This document shows, piece after piece, positions 6,174 through 9,227 of a DNA stretch of 9,227 nucleotides. Location: positions 1-9,227 of the forward strand of contig SCUG01000486.1 in assembly GCA_004297645.1 (NCBI GenBank), read 5' to 3'. Source of the stretch: Saprospiraceae bacterium (GTDB lineage Bacteria; Bacteroidota; Bacteroidia; Chitinophagales; Saprospiraceae). How positions within the stretch are numbered: the first letter of the stretch is position 1; each line of letters opens with the position of its first letter. The translations under genes were made by a program, and so were the position numbers. The notes beneath the pieces are model-generated. The model saw only the letters and a list, made by a program, of their open reading frames with translations, was not told the DNA's origin and made no database searches.

Positions 6174-7018
6174 TCTTCCAAATGCTGCCGCAGAAAATCG
6201 AGCGCCAGTTTATTGGCCTCTTGTGCCGCTACCTCATTATAGCGCGGGCTGCTCGGATTGGCAAAGGCGTGAGCAGCATCGTACCAATGCACCTCCAGAT
6301 TTTTGCCAGTGGCTTTGGCTAATGCTTCAAATTTCCCAACTACCCCTTCATTTATCCAATCGTCTTTTTTTGCAAAAATACCCAACACATCCGCCTGAAG
6401 TAGCGCCAGTTCATTGGCTTTCTCCACAGGAAGGCCATAGTACATCACACAGCCTGCGCCACGCCCAGCCGCGAGAATGCTACTGCGCAGCGACCAACCG
6501 CCACCAAAGCACCAGCCCACCGTGGCAATGCGGGCATCAGGGCCAGCCACGGCGAGGGCGCCATTTATGATGGCATTGCAGCGTTCGGGTTTCACGGCGT
6601 TCATCAATTCGCCGGCCTTGCCGGCATCGCTCGTGGCGTTGCCATCATACAGGTCAAGCGCCATAACGGTGACGTTGCCGAGGCTGTCAGCCAGGCGCTC
6701 TGCTTCCCGCTTTATCTGGTCGTTGAGGCCCCACCACTCGTGGAGGAGGAAAAGAAATTTGTTGGCCGGTGCTGACGGTTTTACGAGATATGCTTTGCCG
6801 GTGCGCCCGTCGGAAGTCGGGAATTCCGTCATTTCACCGCGGCCCTGAAAAGCGATGTTTTCGGGAGTTTCGTGCGCTTTGGCGAAGTTGCTGTCGCTGG
6901 TAAATTTTGCCATGCTATCGCCTTGGTGTGACTGCTGCTCCCCGCCTGGAGCGTTGGTGCAACGGGTAAAAGCCATGGCGGTAAGGATGAAAAATGCGAG
7001 GGTGAATTTGTGAGTCAT
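6170..7018 (-). CDS. Dienelactone hydrolase family protein, probable lipoprotein
   Basis: An alpha/beta-hydrolase of the dienelactone hydrolase family, which typically cleaves lactone or ester bonds with a Cys-Asp-His triad. I place the start at 7018 (MTHKFTLAFFILTAMAF): it gives 282 aa with an N-terminal signal peptide, whereas starting at 7078 would add 20 residues and overlap the preceding gene. Visible active-site elements are Glu94 in LHEWWGL, the nucleophile Cys170 in GWCFGGG, Asp219 in FAKKDDWIN and His250 in YDAAHAFAN. Cys20 follows the hydrophobic segment as in a lipoprotein, but the residue before it is Arg, poor for a lipobox, so the protein could instead be periplasmic. A low-complexity linker (about 22-50) precedes the domain, as in exported proteins. 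It lies 43 bases after the methyltransferase-like gene on the same strand, so the two are probably one operon. The substrate cannot be predicted. Confidence 0.85.
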   Translation of the reverse strand: MTHKFTLAFFILTAMAFTRCTNAPGGEQQSHQGDSMAKFTSDSNFAKAHETPENIAFQGRGEMTEFPTSDGRTGKAYLVKPSAPANKFLFLLHEWWGLNDQIKREAERLADSLGNVTVMALDLYDGNATSDAGKAGELMNAVKPERCNAIINGALAVAGPDARIATVGWCFGGGWSLRSSILAAGRGAGCVMYYGLPVEKANELALLQADVLGIFAKKDDWINEGVVGKFEALAKATGKNLEVHWYDAAHAFANPSSPRYNEVAAQEANKLALDFLRQHLED

Positions 7019-7044
7019 AACTTGAAAGTTTATCGGGAAGAACG

Positions 7045-7060
7045 CGGCGGAAGGCCGCCG
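7045..7060. other. GC-only 6-bp hairpin between the two minus-strand lipoprotein genes
   Basis: CGGCGG (7045-7050) and CCGCCG (7055-7060) form a perfect stem over a four-base loop. It begins one base past the stop codon of the upstream gene (7062-7064, read on the minus strand) and ends about 26 bases before the hydrolase start. No T-run follows on the minus strand, so full termination is unlikely. It could protect the upstream mRNA end or tune expression of the second gene. Confidence 0.5.
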
Positions 7061-7061
7061 G

Positions 7062-7778
7062 TTACTTCTCTGCCACAATGATGTATTGATAATCCAATGA
7101 GCAGTCGTCGGAGGTAAAATCGCTGAACCCAGCGGCGAGCAACTCGTTTTCCACTTCGTACAATTCGAGGCGGATGCTCGCTGGCGGGTAACTAATAGGG
7201 ATGCGCTTTTTCTTAAAATCCACGATGATCACCTTGCCCCCTTCGGGCAATACGCTCAACAGGTTTTTCATGTATGGCACCCGGTCTTGAATGTAGATAT
7301 AAGTATTGACGATGAGGACGATGCCGGCCTCGCCGGGACGGAGGTTAGAATTGCCGGGGGTGGCAAGCCGGGTCTCAAAGCGGCGCTGGTATTCCGGCTT
7401 TAGTTCTACCAGCTTGATGCTGTCCATAAAATGGATGAAGCGGGGGTCCACTTCTATGGCGATGACTTTTTTCGCCAACTGGGCCAACCGGCGGGAAAAG
7501 AATCCGGAACCGGCACCGAGGTCGGCGACAACCTGGTTGCTCAGGTCTCCCATTTTTTGAATAACAATTTCGGGCTTTTGCCAGACCACCCTTCCGGGTG
7601 GGTCATATTGGGTGAGCAGGGTGTCTAAACTGGCGGCTTCACCTTCAGGGGAATGAGTGGAAGTGGAATCCTTTGCCAGCCCATTATTGGGCGTTTCAGG
7701 GTTGCTTTTATCCGCACATCCTGCCGCCAAGGCCAGGCAGAGCAACAAAACAGAAAAAGGGAAAGGTTGGAGTTTCAT
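7062..7778 (-). CDS. SAM-methyltransferase-like lipoprotein
   Basis: The product has a Rossmann-fold class I methyltransferase domain behind a lipoprotein signal. I choose the start at 7778: MKLQPFPFSVLLLCLALAAGC gives a clean signal peptide with lipobox LAAGC (Cys21), whereas the upstream in-frame ATG at 7820 would add 14 residues rich in Pro before it. The mature 238-aa precursor has a disordered linker (22-60), a conserved-looking VVWQKPEIVIQKMG entry (64-77), motif I VADLGAGSGFFS (84-95) for SAM and an acidic strand end IEVD (108-111). It then runs through VLIVNTYIYI and a GGKVIIVDF strand to the C-terminus. Similar lipoproteins are, as I recall, widespread in Bacteroidota, but their substrate is unknown. 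SAM is not normally available outside the cytoplasm, so the exported state is puzzling. It is first in an operon with the hydrolase gene and divergent from arsM. Confidence 0.75.
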   Translation of the reverse strand: MKLQPFPFSVLLLCLALAAGCADKSNPETPNNGLAKDSTSTHSPEGEAASLDTLLTQYDPPGRVVWQKPEIVIQKMGDLSNQVVADLGAGSGFFSRRLAQLAKKVIAIEVDPRFIHFMDSIKLVELKPEYQRRFETRLATPGNSNLRPGEAGIVLIVNTYIYIQDRVPYMKNLLSVLPEGGKVIIVDFKKKRIPISYPPASIRLELYEVENELLAAGFSDFTSDDCSLDYQYIIVAEK

Positions 7779-7856
7779 TTTGTAGCAATATTTTACCGGC
7801 GGGGGCGGTGAGTTTTTCATTTTTAAAATCAGGGTTTACTGTCGCCGCTAAGATAA

Positions 7857-7885
7857 TTGAAAAAGCCTCGTCCGTTTGATCTTTG
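7857..7885 (+). promoter_or_regulatory. Candidate promoter for arsM
   Basis: GATCTTTG (7878-7885) matches the Bacteroidota -7 consensus TAnnTTTG except for its first base. TTG at 7857-7859 lies 18 bases upstream, close to the usual distance for the -33 element. A start near 7892 would give a leader of about 80 bases before the ATG at 7972. On the opposite strand TATCTTAG (7855-7848) is a weaker, one-mismatch -7 candidate for the divergent lipoprotein operon; if real, the two promoters would overlap. Confidence 0.4.
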
Positions 7886-7971
7886 CAACCTTATTCCCTT
7901 GGGGGCGTTTTCAGGCTTTTGCCGGCTGCCCCTATTTACCGCCTTCTTTTCAAGAAAAATAAAACAAGCTA

Positions 7972-8940
7972 ATGTCCTACTTAGATACTACCCTCAACGT
8001 GTACAAACAAGCGGCCTTGGAGCCGGAAGCCGGCCTGTGTTGTACCACCACTCCAATTTGGCAGTTGCCGGGCCTTAAAATTCCTGCTCGCATGCTGGAA
8101 ATGAACTACGGCTGCGGCAGCACGGTACATCCCCGCGACCTCGCCAACAACCCGAAGATTCTTTACGTGGGCGTTGGCGGCGGCATGGAGTTGTTGCAGT
8201 TCGCCTATTTCAGCCGCCAGCCGGGAGGGGTCACCGGCGTGGACGTAGTTGATGAGATGCTCCAGGCTTGCAAAGACAACTTCCTGGAGGCAGAACGCAG
8301 GAACCCCTGGTTTCGCTCTGAATACGTGAATTTGAGCAAAGGTGATGCCCTCAACCTGCCGGTGGAGGACAACAGCGTGGATGTGGCCGCCCAAAACTGC
8401 CTGTTCAATATTTTCAAAATGGACGACCTCCGCCAGGCCCTTCAGGAAATGTTCCGCGTGCTAAAACCCCACGGCAAGTTGGTACTCTCCGACCCCGTTT
8501 GTGAGGAGCGCATGCCGGTACACCTACAGAATGACGAGCGCCTGCGGGCGCAATGCCTCACCGGAGCCATCCCGTTGAAGGAATATGTGAATATGCTGAC
8601 GGGCGTGGGCTTCGGCACCATCGAAATCAGGGCGAAACGCCCCTACCGCCTGCTTGACCCGATGCACTATGACACCGATCACATCATCGCCATCGAAAGC
8701 GTGGAAGTCTGTGCCATAAAAGACCCCATTCCCGGTGACGGCCCCTGCGTCTTCACCGGTAAAACCGCCATTTATTATGGCACCGGCGAATTTTTCGACG
8801 ACGAAAAAGGCCATGTCCTGCAATACAACCAACCCGCCGCCGTCTGCGACAAAACGGCCACCGCATTGGCTGCCATCGGACGCAACGATATTTACATTTC
8901 TGATTCCACTTATTTTTACGACGGAGGCGGGTGTTGTTGA
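7972..8940 (+). CDS. arsM: Arsenite methyltransferase, arsenosugar-pathway type
   Basis: ArsM transfers methyl groups from SAM to trivalent arsenic in the cytoplasm; in arsenosugar makers it supplies dimethylarsenite to the radical-SAM enzyme ArsS. The 322-aa protein has the SAM-binding strand ILYVGVGGGMELL (63-75), the acidic end GVDVVDEML (89-97) and GDALNLPVEDNSVDV (124-138). Cysteines lie where the family binds arsenic: CC (23-24), NYGCGST (Cys48), NCLFNIF (Cys143) and AQCLTGAIP (Cys195); the chain ends in GGGCC (318-322). The C-terminal part (about 235-322), with ICxVEVCAIKDP-like and CVFTGKTAIYYG-like sequence, is typical of this subtype (from memory). ATG 7972 follows an A-rich leader with no Shine-Dalgarno sequence. 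A hairpin follows the stop. No arsS is seen; it may lie beyond the right edge or elsewhere. No arsenic repressor site is recognisable. Confidence 0.9.
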   Translation: MSYLDTTLNVYKQAALEPEAGLCCTTTPIWQLPGLKIPARMLEMNYGCGSTVHPRDLANNPKILYVGVGGGMELLQFAYFSRQPGGVTGVDVVDEMLQACKDNFLEAERRNPWFRSEYVNLSKGDALNLPVEDNSVDVAAQNCLFNIFKMDDLRQALQEMFRVLKPHGKLVLSDPVCEERMPVHLQNDERLRAQCLTGAIPLKEYVNMLTGVGFGTIEIRAKRPYRLLDPMHYDTDHIIAIESVEVCAIKDPIPGDGPCVFTGKTAIYYGTGEFFDDEKGHVLQYNQPAAVCDKTATALAAIGRNDIYISDSTYFYDGGGCC

Positions 8941-8951
8941 CACCGCCCCTT

Positions 8952-8987
8952 GCCACTGCGAAACTGCTGGAACAGTATCACAGTGGC
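8952..8987 (+). terminator. Stem-loop after arsM, possible terminator or mRNA end
   Basis: GCCACTG (8952-8958) pairs with CAGTGGC (8981-8987); inside a four-by-four internal loop, ACTG (8963-8966) pairs with CAGT (8973-8976). It begins 12 bases after the arsM stop. The following sequence is pyrimidine-rich (CTGCCTCCTTCC) but not a real T-run, so termination would be weak or factor-dependent. Confidence 0.4.
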
Positions 8988-9133
8988 CTGCCTCCTTCCT
9001 AATCCGCTTGCCCTCCATTTGCCTTTCCCTGCCATGTAAAAACGGCAACAATTTTGCGCATAGCATTGCCCGGTGCTACCTCTAATATGGATTAAAGTCT
9101 TCGACGCCAGGGCAAACGCATCAAAATTTGCAC

Positions 9134-9227
9134 GACCTCGGAGAGGTCAAATGTTTGTAGAAATTGCCTGTTCCCGCTTCATTTCGACCTCGGAGAGGTC
9201 GCATTTGTGCAAAACTTGCGACCTCTC
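9134..9227. repeat. Dispersed palindromic repeats, core GACCTCGGAGAGGTC
   Basis: The 15-base palindromic core (6-bp arms, 3-base centre) occurs at 9134-9148 and 9186-9200, 52 bases apart start to start. After each core comes a related tail (AAATGTTTGTAGAAATTGC and GCATTTGTGCAAAACTTGC). A third unit starts at 9219 (CGACCTCTC) and is cut by the window end; its bases fit the reverse-complement orientation. The second copy has one extra pair (CGACCTC...GAGGTCG). These look like REP-type intergenic repeats of Bacteroidota. They are not a CRISPR array: units differ, orientation appears mixed and no cas gene is near. Confidence 0.65.

Noticed and set aside
7019..7078. Start of the hydrolase at 7078
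   Set aside because: It would overlap the upstream gene, run through the intergenic hairpin and add a charged stretch before the signal peptide.
7062..7820. Start of the methyltransferase-like gene at 7820
   Set aside because: The 14 extra residues are Pro-rich and would sit before a complete signal peptide; the start at 7778 gives a standard lipoprotein precursor.
8941..9085. Open frame continuing past arsM as a further gene
   Set aside because: The plus-strand frame at 8735-9085 begins inside arsM, has Pro/Ser/Thr-rich composition typical of a shadow frame and no recognisable motif.
9134..9227. Possible CRISPR array at the right edge
   Set aside because: The repeated units are short palindromes with variable tails and apparently mixed orientation; spacers are not uniform and no cas gene is present.

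Overview
The window most likely comes from a chromosome of a Bacteroidota bacterium, possibly of the Saprospiraceae or a related group (inference). The pointers are the adk-obg gene pair with a short-type adenylate kinase and an Obg lacking its C-terminal domain, a bacterial GH3-family protein, secreted lipoproteins, starts without Shine-Dalgarno sequences, a -7 box of the Bacteroidota type (TAnnTTTG) before the GH3 gene, and palindromic GAGGTC-type repeats at the right edge. Coding DNA is moderately GC-rich, while the intergenic DNA and the far-left insertion-sequence remnant are AT-richer.

Layout. Positions 1-2340 are an insertion-sequence graveyard. It holds a roughly 170-bp MITE-like hairpin with perfect 24-bp arms, the 3' part of an IS66 tnpC gene on the minus strand whose catalytic Glu codon reads Gly, a DDE transposase on the plus strand broken by two frameshifts and cut off before its last catalytic region, and, joined directly to it, the end of an IS66 tnpA, a frameshifted tnpB and a probable scrap of tnpC. 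Positions 2458-4087 hold the housekeeping pair adk (adenylate kinase) and obg (ribosome-assembly GTPase). Positions 4088-4670 are non-coding, with a long imperfect palindrome, a pair of mutually exclusive small hairpins and a -7 promoter box. Positions 4671-6173 encode a GH3-family acyl-adenylating protein.

On the minus strand, 7778-6170 is a two-gene unit of predicted lipoproteins: a SAM-methyltransferase-like protein followed by a dienelactone-hydrolase-family protein. The last gene ends tail to tail with the GH3 gene, and the two stop codons overlap by four bases. Divergent from this unit is arsM (7972-8940), an arsenite methyltransferase of the arsenosugar-pathway type, with its own promoter candidate and a hairpin after its stop. 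The right edge carries two complete palindromic repeat units and the start of a third.

Functionally these are separate modules: nucleotide balance and ribosome assembly (adk-obg), an acyl-adenylating enzyme of unknown substrate (GH3), an envelope lipoprotein pair, and arsenic methylation. I see no clear undescribed multi-gene defence or metabolic system. The most unusual points are the exported methyltransferase-like lipoprotein paired with an exported hydrolase, the orphan bacterial GH3 gene, the structured spacer before it, and the layered insertion-sequence decay directly upstream of an essential operon.
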